The translations under genes and the position numbers were made by a program. Source: a virus. From it: a DNA stretch of 22,475 nucleotides. The notes beneath the pieces were generated by a model. That model searched no databases, was not told the DNA's origin, and saw nothing but the letters and a program-made list of their open reading frames with translations. This document shows, one piece after another, positions 8,244 through 15,396 of this stretch (its first letter is position 1; every line of letters starts with the position of its first letter). The stretch lies in IMG/VR virus record IMGVR_UViG_3300048823_000008, positions 1 to 22,475 of that record, one strand, 5' to 3'.

Positions 8244-9265
8244 GTGCTCGATGCCACTAATTGATTGATCACATCAACTTTCGGGACATATCCGGTGATG
8301 TCGGTTTCCCATGCATCGCCGCGCGAGTCGCCGCGATGTCGTACCGCGCCGACGATGAAGTTTCCTGTGCTTTCGATCGGCCATGCGAACTGACCCGGCT
8401 GAAGCGAATACTGTTGAATGATCGCTTGATCGATGCCAACGGTTTGCGGTGGCAGTTGCGCCTTAATGCGAGGGTCCAGTAGGACGGTGAACTCTACGCC
8501 ATCCTGTGTCTGGATTGGTGTACCAAGCAGGCCAGTCGTCGGAGAGTAAATATAACCCGGCGTCGAAGAGATCCCGTTACTCAGCGAACTGAACCAGACC
8601 TTGGCAGCACTACCTGCCAGACCGTGCTGATCCAAGAACCAGACCACTCCCGGATTATCCTTTGCAATATTGTCGAGGTGATCCGCCGCGCTGCCAAACA
8701 CCACTTTGTCTCGCGGCAAAACTTTTGTGCTGACGCCATTGATCGGGCCAATCGTCAAGCCTAACGATTTGATCATCGCAGTAACGATCTGTGACTGGTT
8801 GTAACTTCCGCCGCCATAGACCGCGCTCATGACCTGACCGTCCGTCGCTTGCAAAAGGCTTAAGATACAATGCAGCGTCAGTTTGTAATCGGTAACATTC
8901 AATCTGACAAATAGAGGTTGAAACACTGGGCCTTGCCAGATCACGTCATAGTTACCATTGACATACCCAGCACTTAGAATCACAGTCATGCCCGGCGTGA
9001 TATTCGATGCAGCGTTGATGATCGTCGGGACAACTTCGGGACTAATGTTGTAGATGTCAATATCTGCGAACCAATACCGATGCCACAGCGGTGTATAGAC
9101 GTTGAACGCGATGCGCAGCGCTTCCGGCTCAAAGCTGCTGTCTGAAATGTTTACAATCGCTCCGCCATTTGCATTTGGGTTGTAAACCTGCAAAAGATAC
9201 TTGCGACCATACAGAGGCTGCCCTGAAGATTGTCCTGTTCCTACCGCTGGGTAGTTCTGGCTCAC
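8240..9265 (-). CDS. Baseplate hub / late-control-like protein (341 aa)
   Basis: The start is GTG at 9265, overlapping the plug stop. The first residues are disordered (SQNYPAVGTGQSSGQPLYGR), then YLLQVYNPNANGGAIVNISD and SSFEPEALRIAFNVYTPLWHRYWFADIDIYN begin the first hub barrel. ASNITPGMTVILSAGY, VIWQGPVFQPLFVRLNVTDYKLTLHC and a later domain with TAMIKSLGLTIG and DNIAKDNPGVVWFLDQHGL match the gp44/gpD-like central hub fold, including the tip-facing IAKDNP-type segment. The C-terminus has STGNFIVGAVRHRGDSRGDAW and ends in the expected beta strand. The protein trimerises as the platform that holds the spike, encoded next with an ATGA overlap. Confidence 0.75.
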   Translation of the reverse strand: MSQNYPAVGTGQSSGQPLYGRKYLLQVYNPNANGGAIVNISDSSFEPEALRIAFNVYTPLWHRYWFADIDIYNISPEVVPTIINAASNITPGMTVILSAGYVNGNYDVIWQGPVFQPLFVRLNVTDYKLTLHCILSLLQATDGQVMSAVYGGGSYNQSQIVTAMIKSLGLTIGPINGVSTKVLPRDKVVFGSAADHLDNIAKDNPGVVWFLDQHGLAGSAAKVWFSSLSNGISSTPGYIYSPTTGLLGTPIQTQDGVEFTVLLDPRIKAQLPPQTVGIDQAIIQQYSLQPGQFAWPIESTGNFIVGAVRHRGDSRGDAWETDITGYVPKVDVINQLVASST

Positions 9266-9597
9266 GGCGTATCACCCCACAGCATAATGTAACCATTACC
9301 AAGATTCGTGCTGTTAGGGTTGCCGCCAGCGTTGCCCGTCACATTGATGATGTAGCAAGAACCGATCTGCAAGAACGCGTACTGTTTGAGAATGTTGCAT
9401 ACCGGCCAGTTTCCGGTTACGAGCGGGACAGAATCGACCAGCACATTACTGTTTGCATCACTGACGGTCATAACCCAGTAGTTCGCTACTTCATTGAAGT
9501 GCAGCGCAAGGATCAGTGAGAGCGAAGCCCCGTCCACACTCAGCGGGATCGCGAAAAGTTGGTTCGGTGCGCTCGTGACTGGGATAGTTTGAATCAT
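9262..9597 (-). CDS. Baseplate plug protein, Pam3 gp18-like (111 aa)
   Basis: This short all-beta protein has IPVTSAPNQLFAIPLSVDGA, then LSLILALHFNEVANYWVMTV, SDANSNVLVDSVPLVTGNW and a C-terminal strand ending GNGYIMLWGDT. The arrangement I-x-x-x-P-NQ-F-x-x-LxG ... W-x-(L/M)-x-(I/V)-x-D-x-x-x-x-L ... P-L-x-x-G ... G-x-LY/LW-x-D-x is that of the plug family described in cyanophage Pam3 and common in contractile-tail operons right after the Dit-like gene. It is thought to fill the hub centre. The stop overlaps the GTG start of the next gene by four bases (GTGA). Confidence 0.78.
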   Translation of the reverse strand: MIQTIPVTSAPNQLFAIPLSVDGASLSLILALHFNEVANYWVMTVSDANSNVLVDSVPLVTGNWPVCNILKQYAFLQIGSCYIINVTGNAGGNPNSTNLGNGYIMLWGDTP

Positions 9598-10346
9598 GGC
9601 GTTGGGGAGAATCCCAGCGGATCTTCGACGACAGGATCGCTGTTCAATTGTGGATTTGGATCACCTTGTAGTTCCGGCGGTACTGGCAGACTGCTTTCGT
9701 GTTGCAGCAGGACTGACGGATCAGTGCTCTGCGGCTGCAATGTTCCCGCTGCGCTCGATTGCGACTGATTCGGTCGGCTGCTCACCGCCGGTGTCGTCGC
9801 CAGATTCGCAATAATGATCTGCTTCAGGACGATGGTGAACTTCGCCCCAGCCACCGTCATGTTAGTATCAGAGGCACGAATTTCCTCGATACCCATAACC
9901 GGATACGACTGCATCCGCGTATTTACCTGTAATTGCGCACCAGATTTTTGCAGACTTACAAAAGTCTGGTAAGCATTGACTGACTTTCCACCCGCTGCCG
10001 CATACTGTCCGACAGAGTAACTCTGCATCGCATCGGAAAAACGAACTTCCAGAATGAGGCGATCAGGCATCTGGAAGCTGTGATCGACGACGCTCGCGCC
10101 AGACTGAATCGGGTGATCCGTGAAGCGCCGCGTGGTGTAGTGATCGGCGGAGAGAACTGCATCGAAATAATAAGTCGTCGCAGACTGCTGTGCGGTGATC
10201 GGCGACAACGTACCCGGAAGACTTTCATCTCCGCCCGGACCCGTTGTTAAGGTTCCGGAAGCTGGAGTCGTTGTCGATTGGACAACGGTGATGGAAGTCT
10301 TTTGCGGCTGTGACCAGTTGGTTGGACGAAACGCGGTACCACTCAT
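9594..10346 (-). CDS. Dit-like baseplate hub / distal tail protein (250 aa)
   Basis: The central domain has YFDAVLSADHYTTRRFTDHP, QSGASVVDHSFQMPDRLILE, VRFSDAM, NAYQTFVSLQKSGAQLQVNT and MQSYPVMGIEEIRASDTN. It ends with AKFTIVLKQI, the TEHPVExGxxITDHxxxxPxxLxLE signature of the Dit-like N-terminal family found between tape measure and hub in contractile phages. These proteins form the ring that joins tube and central hub. The first 50 residues (Q/S/T/G rich) and the last 60 (many P, S, Q; ending DPLGFSPTP) look disordered and are extra to the domain. ATGA overlaps couple it to both neighbours. Confidence 0.78.
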   Translation of the reverse strand: MSGTAFRPTNWSQPQKTSITVVQSTTTPASGTLTTGPGGDESLPGTLSPITAQQSATTYYFDAVLSADHYTTRRFTDHPIQSGASVVDHSFQMPDRLILEVRFSDAMQSYSVGQYAAAGGKSVNAYQTFVSLQKSGAQLQVNTRMQSYPVMGIEEIRASDTNMTVAGAKFTIVLKQIIIANLATTPAVSSRPNQSQSSAAGTLQPQSTDPSVLLQHESSLPVPPELQGDPNPQLNSDPVVEDPLGFSPTP

Positions 10347-11818
10347 ATTACATACACCACATTTGAATTGACTTGTGAGCGCTGACTCATTTTCTTCAAA
10401 AGAGCTTCCGCCGCTGCTTCGCCATGAGCCTTCGGGTCATCCGTTTGTGGGTAGATATTGACGGTCACATTTCCCATGCGGCTCATCACGCTGTCCGCAT
10501 ACTGTTCCGCTTTCGGATTTCCCGCGCTTCCGTTATAGGCGCGCGCCATCGAGCGTTCGTCGCCGGGATACGTCTTTCCCAATGCCTGCAATTTACTCAT
10601 TCCAGCATCGAGATTGTCTTGTGGATTGTTAATATCGCCATGACCGTACTTCGCGAAAGTGCTTGAGAGCACTTGCATCATGCCGTAACCGTCGCCCGGA
10701 TTGTGCGGCGCATTCGGGTCCATGCCAGATTCTTGCATCGCGACGGATACCGCGAGCGCCGGATCTACTCCGTGTCGTAGCGCGGAAGCGATGATCGCCG
10801 AGCGTACCGCACCAGATCCTTTCGGACCCCACGCGCTTGGAGATGGCGAAGGTGAATCGCTATCCACATGACCGGCAATCGGTGGATAGAAAAAATCCAT
10901 CGCCTTATGACTTAAATACGGGATAGCTGACGGTGGGAACATGTACTTGAAGTAATATTCCGGGACACCCTTAACCTGATCGACGAGATATTTCGTGGCG
11001 TCCGCAGCGGCCCTAGTCCAGTCAGCAATATGGTGCATCGCGTCGCCGATGTTCTCCAAATTATTCTTGCCGTCGATCAATTTCTGATCGCCAGCGATAG
11101 TGCCAATGAACTGAGTGAACCAGCCGATCGCTATATTCAGCACGCTCCCGATGTCGGTCCAGATATCGCGTACGTCGCGCAGAACTGGAACAAGATATGT
11201 GGTGAATTTGTTGGCCAAGTCAGGGATGTTCTGAATCAGCCATTCGTTCCAGCCTTGCAATTTTTGCAAGAGTCCGTTCTCGTCGCCGGTGAGCGCGATG
11301 CTGAGCGACTTCGTAAGCGCCATTACAAAGAGTTGAGCGTCCTGCTGCAATCGCGTGAACTCAAAAGCAACTTGGCGGATCTTCAGCATCTCTTGCTCGA
11401 ACGATTCGCCGCCGATGCCAACCATGACGCGGCGTTGGTCCGATACCAATTGCTGGTAGCGTTGCCGGAGTTCCGGCGGACCGTAGATCACGTCTTCTGC
11501 CGACACTCCGAGCGCATCGAGTGCCATCTTCATTTCGCGCATCGCTGGCAAGCTTGTGTACATGCGCCGCGCCAGTAATTGCATCTGAAGATCACTCTTG
11601 GCTGTCTCGTACATCATTCCGACCGTAGCAGTCGCCACTGCGGTCAGTGCCGTCGTCACCGCTGCCCCGGCTTCGACGAAACTGGTCGCCATGCCCGCTG
11701 TGAAACGGGTAATCTGCGCCGTCGCGGTTCTTAATGCCTCATCGAATTTGTTCTTGGCTTGGTTGTCTATGTCGAAGCCCAACTCGACCAAGTAACTTTT
11801 GATGACGTTTGCATTCAT
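10343..11818 (-). CDS. Short tail tape measure protein with lytic transglycosylase domain (491 aa)
   Basis: The N-terminus (SYLVELGFDIDNQAKNKFDE) and the hydrophobic/alanine-rich region at about 38-75 (FVEAGAAVTTALTAVATATVG) are typical of tape measure proteins, followed by long helices. From about residue 335 a goose-lysozyme/SLT-type domain appears. It has AIIASALRHGVDPALAVSVA, the motif MQESGMDP with the likely catalytic Glu363, then GYGMMQVLSSTF, NLDAGMSKLQAL and MARAYNGSAG. It would cut peptidoglycan when the tail tip crosses the cell wall. At 491 residues it is short for a tape measure, so the tail should be short. The start overlaps the chaperone stop, and the stop overlaps the next start, both as ATGA. 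Confidence 0.85.
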   Translation of the reverse strand: MNANVIKSYLVELGFDIDNQAKNKFDEALRTATAQITRFTAGMATSFVEAGAAVTTALTAVATATVGMMYETAKSDLQMQLLARRMYTSLPAMREMKMALDALGVSAEDVIYGPPELRQRYQQLVSDQRRVMVGIGGESFEQEMLKIRQVAFEFTRLQQDAQLFVMALTKSLSIALTGDENGLLQKLQGWNEWLIQNIPDLANKFTTYLVPVLRDVRDIWTDIGSVLNIAIGWFTQFIGTIAGDQKLIDGKNNLENIGDAMHHIADWTRAAADATKYLVDQVKGVPEYYFKYMFPPSAIPYLSHKAMDFFYPPIAGHVDSDSPSPSPSAWGPKGSGAVRSAIIASALRHGVDPALAVSVAMQESGMDPNAPHNPGDGYGMMQVLSSTFAKYGHGDINNPQDNLDAGMSKLQALGKTYPGDERSMARAYNGSAGNPKAEQYADSVMSRMGNVTVNIYPQTDDPKAHGEAAAEALLKKMSQRSQVNSNVVYVI

Positions 11819-12443
11819 CGGAGATTTGCTAGCGCATCCTCTTTCAGATTGAGCAGTTGGTGAGCATCGGCGAGGTCATGAGAGTTATAGGTGCCATCCC
11901 ATAATTCTTTCTGCGTCCACAGACCGGCGAGCACCGGTCGCCAGAGAAATAGATTCAGGTCGCTATCTATCTGGTCTGGGTCGCGCCCGCAGTTCGCGTC
12001 AACCCCGCGACGAAAAAAGGAGCGATATTGAACTGCAAGGCTGCCGTCACTAAATCGCCGACCGCGACCGGATCAGTCTTGAGGTTGACATCTGCCCACC
12101 GGCCATCCGCCATTCGCACCGAAACAGGCGCGCCGGTTGGTTCGTCGATATACTTGCAGACCGCCAAGGCATATTTCTGGACGCTGCGATAATTAGCCTC
12201 GCTGAGCACTGACGGAGCCATCAGCCAAAGCATCGTGACCGTTCCGTCCGCTTTCAGTTGGGGATTTTTAGGAACTTCCTGTTGCTGCCCTTCCGGACTC
12301 TGGCTGTTCATTTGCTCATCGGAAAGCTTGAGTGCCACGAAGACGAGCCAGCTATGAATCATGCAGGCTGTCTCCGGCGTCATTGACTCGACTAGATAGT
12401 TGCGACCTTGGATCGTCACTGCTTTGTTCGTTTCATGTTCCAT
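11815..12443 (-). CDS. Frameshifted long tail chaperone (gpGT-like fusion, about 209 aa)
   Basis: 144 codons of the 0 frame (12443-12012) are followed, after a -1 slip at T TTT TTC, by codons from 12012 (CGT CGC GGG ...) to the TGA at 11817-11815. The extension reads FFRRGVDANCGRDPDQ, then FLWRPVLAGLWTQKELWDG and TYNSHDLADAHQLLNLKEDA. It carries the short helical W ... QxELxDGxxxxxDLADAHxxLxLKE pattern of T-domain chaperones, which bind the tail tube subunit. There is no independent start codon with a ribosome site for this extension. The stop overlaps the tape measure start by four bases. The expected ratio of long to short product is low, but the sequence cannot give it. Confidence 0.8.
11967..12443 (-). 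CDS. Tail assembly chaperone, 0-frame product (gpG-like, 158 aa)
   Basis: The ATG at 12443 is preceded by TGAGG at a suitable distance. The longer upstream extension to 12638 is out-of-frame tube sequence and is rejected. The protein (MEHETNKAVTIQGRNYLVE ... TPETACMIHSWLVFVALKLSDE ... MLWLMAPSVLSEANYRSVQKYALAVC ... TDPVAVGDLVTAALQFNIAPFF) is a small helical protein located between tube and tape measure. That is the invariant place of tail assembly chaperones, which coat the tape measure during tube assembly and are absent from the virion. Near the end its codons run CCT TTT TTC, forming the slippery heptamer at 12018-12012. Normal translation ends soon after, at the TAG at 11969. Confidence 0.82.
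   Translation of the reverse strand: MEHETNKAVTIQGRNYLVESMTPETACMIHSWLVFVALKLSDEQMNSQSPEGQQQEVPKNPQLKADGTVTMLWLMAPSVLSEANYRSVQKYALAVCKYIDEPTGAPVSVRMADGRWADVNLKTDPVAVGDLVTAALQFNIAPFFVAGLTRTAGATQTR
12012..12018 (-). promoter_or_regulatory. Programmed -1 frameshift site T TTT TTC
   Basis: On the minus strand the heptamer TTTTTTC lies with codons TTT (12017-12015) and TTC (12014-12012) in the chaperone's own frame, so it is read T TTT TTC, the X XXY YYZ form. A slip of one base back moves the ribosome into a frame that stays open for 65 codons and ends exactly at the tape measure start in an ATGA. Position, phase and open extension all agree with the conserved G-to-GT recoding of phage tails. 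I did not establish a downstream stimulatory structure. Confidence 0.85.
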
Positions 12444-12472
12444 GATGTTCCTCAGTTGTTCTTCGATTGATA

Positions 12473-12518
12473 ACGGGAAAATAATTCCGGGCAACGACAA
12501 AGATTGCCGCTGCCCGGA
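12473..12518 (-). terminator. Probable intrinsic terminator after the tail tube gene
   Basis: Positions 12486-12518 can fold on the transcript as a nearly continuous stem of 15 pairs with a three-base loop. It has a TCCGGGCA / TGCCCGGA outer stem, a G-U pair, and a CGGCAA / TTGTCG inner stem with one more G-U pair. It is followed by AATTATTTTCCC, a moderately U-rich tract. It lies in the longest intergenic gap of the tail module (86 bases), between tube and chaperone genes. Many phages reduce transcription at this point so that sheath and tube exceed the tape measure and baseplate proteins. The imperfect U-tract suggests attenuation rather than full stop. Confidence 0.65.
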
Positions 12519-12528
12519 GAATTCTCGG

Positions 12529-12987
12529 TTACAGCGCCACGCCCTGCGCGACGTTCTGAATGTCGGCGCATGGCAGCATCCATGTGATGTTTTGGCCCTG
12601 TGCTGCATACGGATAGTCCGGCATCTTGCTAGGAGCAACGCCGCTGCAAGTATGACCGGTACCGGTCGTGACGTTGCGCAAACTCATCGTTGCGCCCGCC
12701 CATGTCGTCACGTCGCCATTGTTCAACTTCGCAAGTTTCGCGTTCAGCCAGTTCAATAAGAACTGATGAAGTTGACTCGTTTGCTGGACTTGGATATTGA
12801 CGTGACCAGAGTTACCCGCAATCGCGCTGATCAGGATCGTGCCATCGGCAGCGGTCAGCAACACGGTACGTTCTGTTGCCATCGCGACCGAAGCTTCACC
12901 GAAACCGATCTGCCCGGAGAAGGAAAAACTGCCTACATCCGGGTCCGAAAAAGCGAGCGTTAAGTCTTTGAACGAATACACCACCAT
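12529..12987 (-). CDS. Tail tube protein, DUF3277 type (152 aa)
   Basis: An AAGGAG lies a few bases before the ATG. The protein begins MVVYSFKDLTLAFSDPDVGSF, then GEASVAMATERTVLLTAADGTILIS, IAGNSGHVNIQVQQTSQLHQFL and a WAGATMSLRNVTTG strand. This is the layout of the DUF3277 tube family: VYSFKD start, EE/GI-x-V with a TxGADGxxxxS strand, G-x-SG-x-V-x-V-x-LLxTS, then a C-terminal sheet ending in -W-x-x-P. Subunits stack as hexameric rings under the sheath around the tape measure. Its place directly after the sheath and before the chaperones is canonical for myoviruses. A strong hairpin with a U-rich tail lies just downstream, which would separate high-level sheath and tube transcription from the later genes. 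Confidence 0.85.
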   Translation of the reverse strand: MVVYSFKDLTLAFSDPDVGSFSFSGQIGFGEASVAMATERTVLLTAADGTILISAIAGNSGHVNIQVQQTSQLHQFLLNWLNAKLAKLNNGDVTTWAGATMSLRNVTTGTGHTCSGVAPSKMPDYPYAAQGQNITWMLPCADIQNVAQGVAL

Positions 12988-13002
12988 AGCTAATACTCCT
13001 TC

Positions 13003-14430
13003 TTAGGATTGGACATAGACTCCGACAAGCACCGACTGCGCGGCGTCAGTGCAGATGATCGCCAGATAGATCGGCATCGCCTGACGTGCGGCGCGCGCTG
13101 CCGACGATTGAGTCGAGAACGGCGCAGCTATCGCCAAGTAACCATTCGGGATCGCCTGTCCCGGAACGATTCCCAGCGTCGAAGTAAGCTGGATCGTCAC
13201 TCCGTTCCATGTTCCGGACGAAATAAATCCGATCTGTTGCAGATACTGACAGGCCTGATTGACGCAGTGAATTAGTTGCTGTTCACCCGCATCCGTCAGT
13301 GGCACGGCTGGCAACTCCGTGAGCAAGTTCATGATGTTGTACTGGATCTGCGCCGACAGTACGTCGAGGAACAGAATCAAGTCCAAGAACTGCCCGCTGC
13401 CCATCGTTCCCTTCCATAAGAAGGTGTACGCATTCGCAAAATTGGAAAGCACGTTGCCGTTCTTTCCCTTTGTCGAAAGCGATGCGCCGTTGATGTATTG
13501 AACCTGCTGGCCGGTCAGTGGCTCTGACGTGACGCCTACTTCATTCTTCGCGAACATCGTGAAGTAGCTACCAGCGAGCCCGGTGTTCAATCCCATCGCG
13601 ATACCCATTGCGGCGGCTCCGCAGTAAATATTGTTCGGGTAAGTTCCGCCTTGCGTCGTTGAGTATTGGCCGAAGACGCGGTTGTAATTGTTCGACTGCA
13701 TGTAACTGAACACGTCAGTCGTCGCACTCGTCGGTACGTTCGAATCGTGCGTTCCGTAGAAGTAAATCATCGGCGGAGTCGCCGACTGGACATAAGCCGC
13801 AATCGCTTCGTGATCTGCGGTGACCGCCGCCGTAGACATCACTCCATAGAAGTCAGAGTTTAGATTGCGGCAGTTCAAGAGAGCAGTCAGAACGCTTTCG
13901 CCGACTCCCGTAATGTCAATCGTCAAGCCAGTGCCTACGCTTGGAGAAACGGCGACTGTCGCGAGGTTGTTGGCATTCGAATAGCTAGTACCATCCGCGA
14001 GCGGTAACAGAGTGATCGCGGTGACTGCGCCACCAGTTTCCGCTGCCACTTGAACCTGTCCGCCCGAGGCACCGCCCTGCGTGATCGTAACGATGTCGCC
14101 GACCGCATAGCCGCTACCGCCCGAACTCCCAACCGTTGCGTTATTGATGGAAGTTGGGTCTTGAAAACCAACCCATAAAAGATTTGGAGCGGGCGATTGT
14201 CCGAAGTATTCAGCCGCCGCAAGGTACTCTGGCTCAGTGAGCGTATAGCCAGCCGTGAGCAGAGCAGACAGGCTGGTATAAGACGCTAGTCTCTCATTGT
14301 GAGTCACCACTCCGGCGGTCGGTCCGATAATCAGACCATGATTGAAAGTCGGAGCAGATGCAGATTCCGGCGAAATCAGTACGACTACATCGACGATATC
14401 TGAAAGCGTAAGTGCTGGCGTGCTGCCCAT
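13003..14430 (-). CDS. Tail sheath protein, DUF3383 type (475 aa)
   Basis: An AAGGAG at 14444-14439, eight bases before the ATG, is the best ribosome site in the window, as expected for an abundant structural protein. The N-terminal part (LSDIVDVVVLISPESASAPTFN ... GLIIGP ... ERLASYTSLSALLTAGYT) and the middle (TADHEAIAAYVQ, IYFYGTHDSNVPT, NNYNRVFGQYS) fit DUF3383-type contractile sheath proteins. So does the C-terminal half, with AAAMGIAMGLNTGLAGSYFTMFAK, then GVTSEPLTGQQ, an N-A-YTFLWKGTMGSGQFLDLI-like region and PLTDAGEQQLIHCVN. Residues 98-176 are an inserted module, GSGYAVGDIVTITQGG, with a YS-N-NLATVAV partner. It resembles one in the DUF2612 tail protein and probably projects from the sheath surface. 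The sheath contracts to drive the tube through the envelope. The tube gene follows 15 bases later. Confidence 0.88.
   Translation of the reverse strand: MGSTPALTLSDIVDVVVLISPESASAPTFNHGLIIGPTAGVVTHNERLASYTSLSALLTAGYTLTEPEYLAAAEYFGQSPAPNLLWVGFQDPTSINNATVGSSGGSGYAVGDIVTITQGGASGGQVQVAAETGGAVTAITLLPLADGTSYSNANNLATVAVSPSVGTGLTIDITGVGESVLTALLNCRNLNSDFYGVMSTAAVTADHEAIAAYVQSATPPMIYFYGTHDSNVPTSATTDVFSYMQSNNYNRVFGQYSTTQGGTYPNNIYCGAAAMGIAMGLNTGLAGSYFTMFAKNEVGVTSEPLTGQQVQYINGASLSTKGKNGNVLSNFANAYTFLWKGTMGSGQFLDLILFLDVLSAQIQYNIMNLLTELPAVPLTDAGEQQLIHCVNQACQYLQQIGFISSGTWNGVTIQLTSTLGIVPGQAIPNGYLAIAAPFSTQSSAARAARQAMPIYLAIICTDAAQSVLVGVYVQS
13903..14139 (-). other. GSGYxVGDxVTxTxGG beta module inserted in the sheath
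   Basis: Sheath residues 98-176 hold SGGSGYAVGDIVTITQGGAS, a GQVQV strand, a VTAITLLPLADGTSY strand and TVAVSPSVGTGLTIDIT. This two-half repeat (GYxVGDxLTxTxG ... V ... GxxY ... TGxGxG) also occurs in the DUF2612-type protein at residues 233-313, as GGEDYSVGDVLTPTQGSASG and GEGYSTADDVPATGG. The flanking sheath sequence is continuous before and after it, so it reads as an insertion. The function is unknown; surface decoration is inferred. Confidence 0.6.
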
Positions 14431-14472
14431 AGTTATATCTCCTTGTAACCGTGTTCGTTAGATTCAGATTTT

Positions 14473-15396
14473 TTATTGCAGGTCAACTACAAAATCGTTA
14501 ACTGGAATAGTAACGACGCTTTGTAATGTAGCTGTCCCGGTATCATCGGCGAGGACGTACTGCTCTCCGTCGTAGTTTGCATTAAATTGCCACTGATTGT
14601 TGCCGAGACTGGCAACGCCGGTGATTGTCAGCGTCAGACCGTTCAACCATGTCGCGTATGTCAGACCATTCATTAGATATTGCTGACCAACGGCGAGCGG
14701 TATCGCTGATGGTGGAACCGTCACCCTAATCCCAACCGTAGGGACGCCCAGATCGTCCGTATCTTGCGTAGCAAAGACTTGAAGAACCTGTGGCGTCTGT
14801 TCTTCTGTGAAAACTTTGATCTCAACGCTTGCGATAATCGGCACTACTAAGGTTTCGGTAACGCCTTCGTTGAACTCTGATTCGAAGTCAGTGCGCTCCC
14901 ACCACTGTCCATCTTCGAACGGCGGAATGCGTTGCGGCGCGGGCGGGTTCGTTACCCAATACAAATTGAGATTGAAAACCGCGAAGGTGTCATGTATTGC
15001 CTGAGTGAACAGTCCGCTATGTACAATGCGAGCCCGGTCAAAACTGTTTGGTCCGTAGAACTCCCAAAACGTTTTCCAGACGCGCTGGTAAGTCGTAACC
15101 TGAAGCAGCGTCTGTGGCGGATCGTTCTGGTCTTGCGGATTCGGAATTATTTGCACATCTCGGACCCGGTTGTACAGGTTGTCTACTTCGACACAGCGCA
15201 GCATCACTACATCCTGAGTGATATCAGGGAACGGTTCGCCGCGCGTCTGCCATGCAATTCGGACCGCTGAATAAATCTCTGCGCCGACTGGCGGTGGCGG
15301 ATTCGGCGGCGACCACAATCCCAAGAGATTCGCAGTCAGTAACTGCATCCCCGCCTGAATCTGTTTTGGAGTTAGTGGCGTCGGATAAGCAGACAT
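14473..15396 (-). CDS. Neck/tail terminator-like protein with extra C-terminal beta module (307 aa)
   Basis: Residues 1 to about 200 resemble the phage neck terminator (gp12-like, LIC_12616-type) family. A helical N-terminus (TPKQIQAGMQLLTANLLGL) is followed by VRIAWQTRGEPFPDITQDVVMLRC, a QVTTYQRVWKTFWEFYGPNSFDRAR region, and the conserved GQWWERTDFESEFNEGVTE before a VEIKVFTE strand. Such proteins cap the tail tube and meet the neck. Residues 221-291 (14736-14524) form an additional beta module with VGQQYLMNGLTYATWLNGLTLTITGV and a closing DDTGTATL. A similar module occurs in the large fibre gene at the left end. This extension is not needed for the basic fold and may decorate the neck. The gene lies 42 bases before the sheath gene. 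Confidence 0.75.
   Translation of the reverse strand: MSAYPTPLTPKQIQAGMQLLTANLLGLWSPPNPPPPVGAEIYSAVRIAWQTRGEPFPDITQDVVMLRCVEVDNLYNRVRDVQIIPNPQDQNDPPQTLLQVTTYQRVWKTFWEFYGPNSFDRARIVHSGLFTQAIHDTFAVFNLNLYWVTNPPAPQRIPPFEDGQWWERTDFESEFNEGVTETLVVPIIASVEIKVFTEEQTPQVLQVFATQDTDDLGVPTVGIRVTVPPSAIPLAVGQQYLMNGLTYATWLNGLTLTITGVASLGNNQWQFNANYDGEQYVLADDTGTATLQSVVTIPVNDFVVDLQ
14524..14736 (-). other. Mobile beta module (NGL-T/LNG-L-TITG type) in the neck terminator
   Basis: Residues 221-291 of the neck terminator carry VGQQYLMNGLTYATWLNG, then LTLTITGV, then a strand with WQFNANYDG, then DDTGTAT. The pattern VGQxVxxxGLTxATxLNGxxLTVTxV ... F ... DTGTAT is a small domain that recurs in phage and adhesin proteins. 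The same arrangement is visible in the left-end fibre at about 979-750 (TGETFEFTGITGG, LNGVPFVVTG, TVTFNCSC). I infer that it is a shuffled decoration domain; its ligand is unknown. Confidence 0.5.

Noticed and set aside
11030-11578. 182-residue plus-strand ORF opposite the tape measure gene
   Set aside because: Fully antisense to well-supported tape measure sequence, with no ribosome site and no recognisable protein features.
12444-12638. N-terminal extension of the chaperone ORF to an ATG at 12638
   Set aside because: The extra 65 residues are arginine- and cysteine-rich, overlap the tube gene in another frame and the hairpin, and lack a ribosome site. The ATG at 12443 has a GAGG in place.
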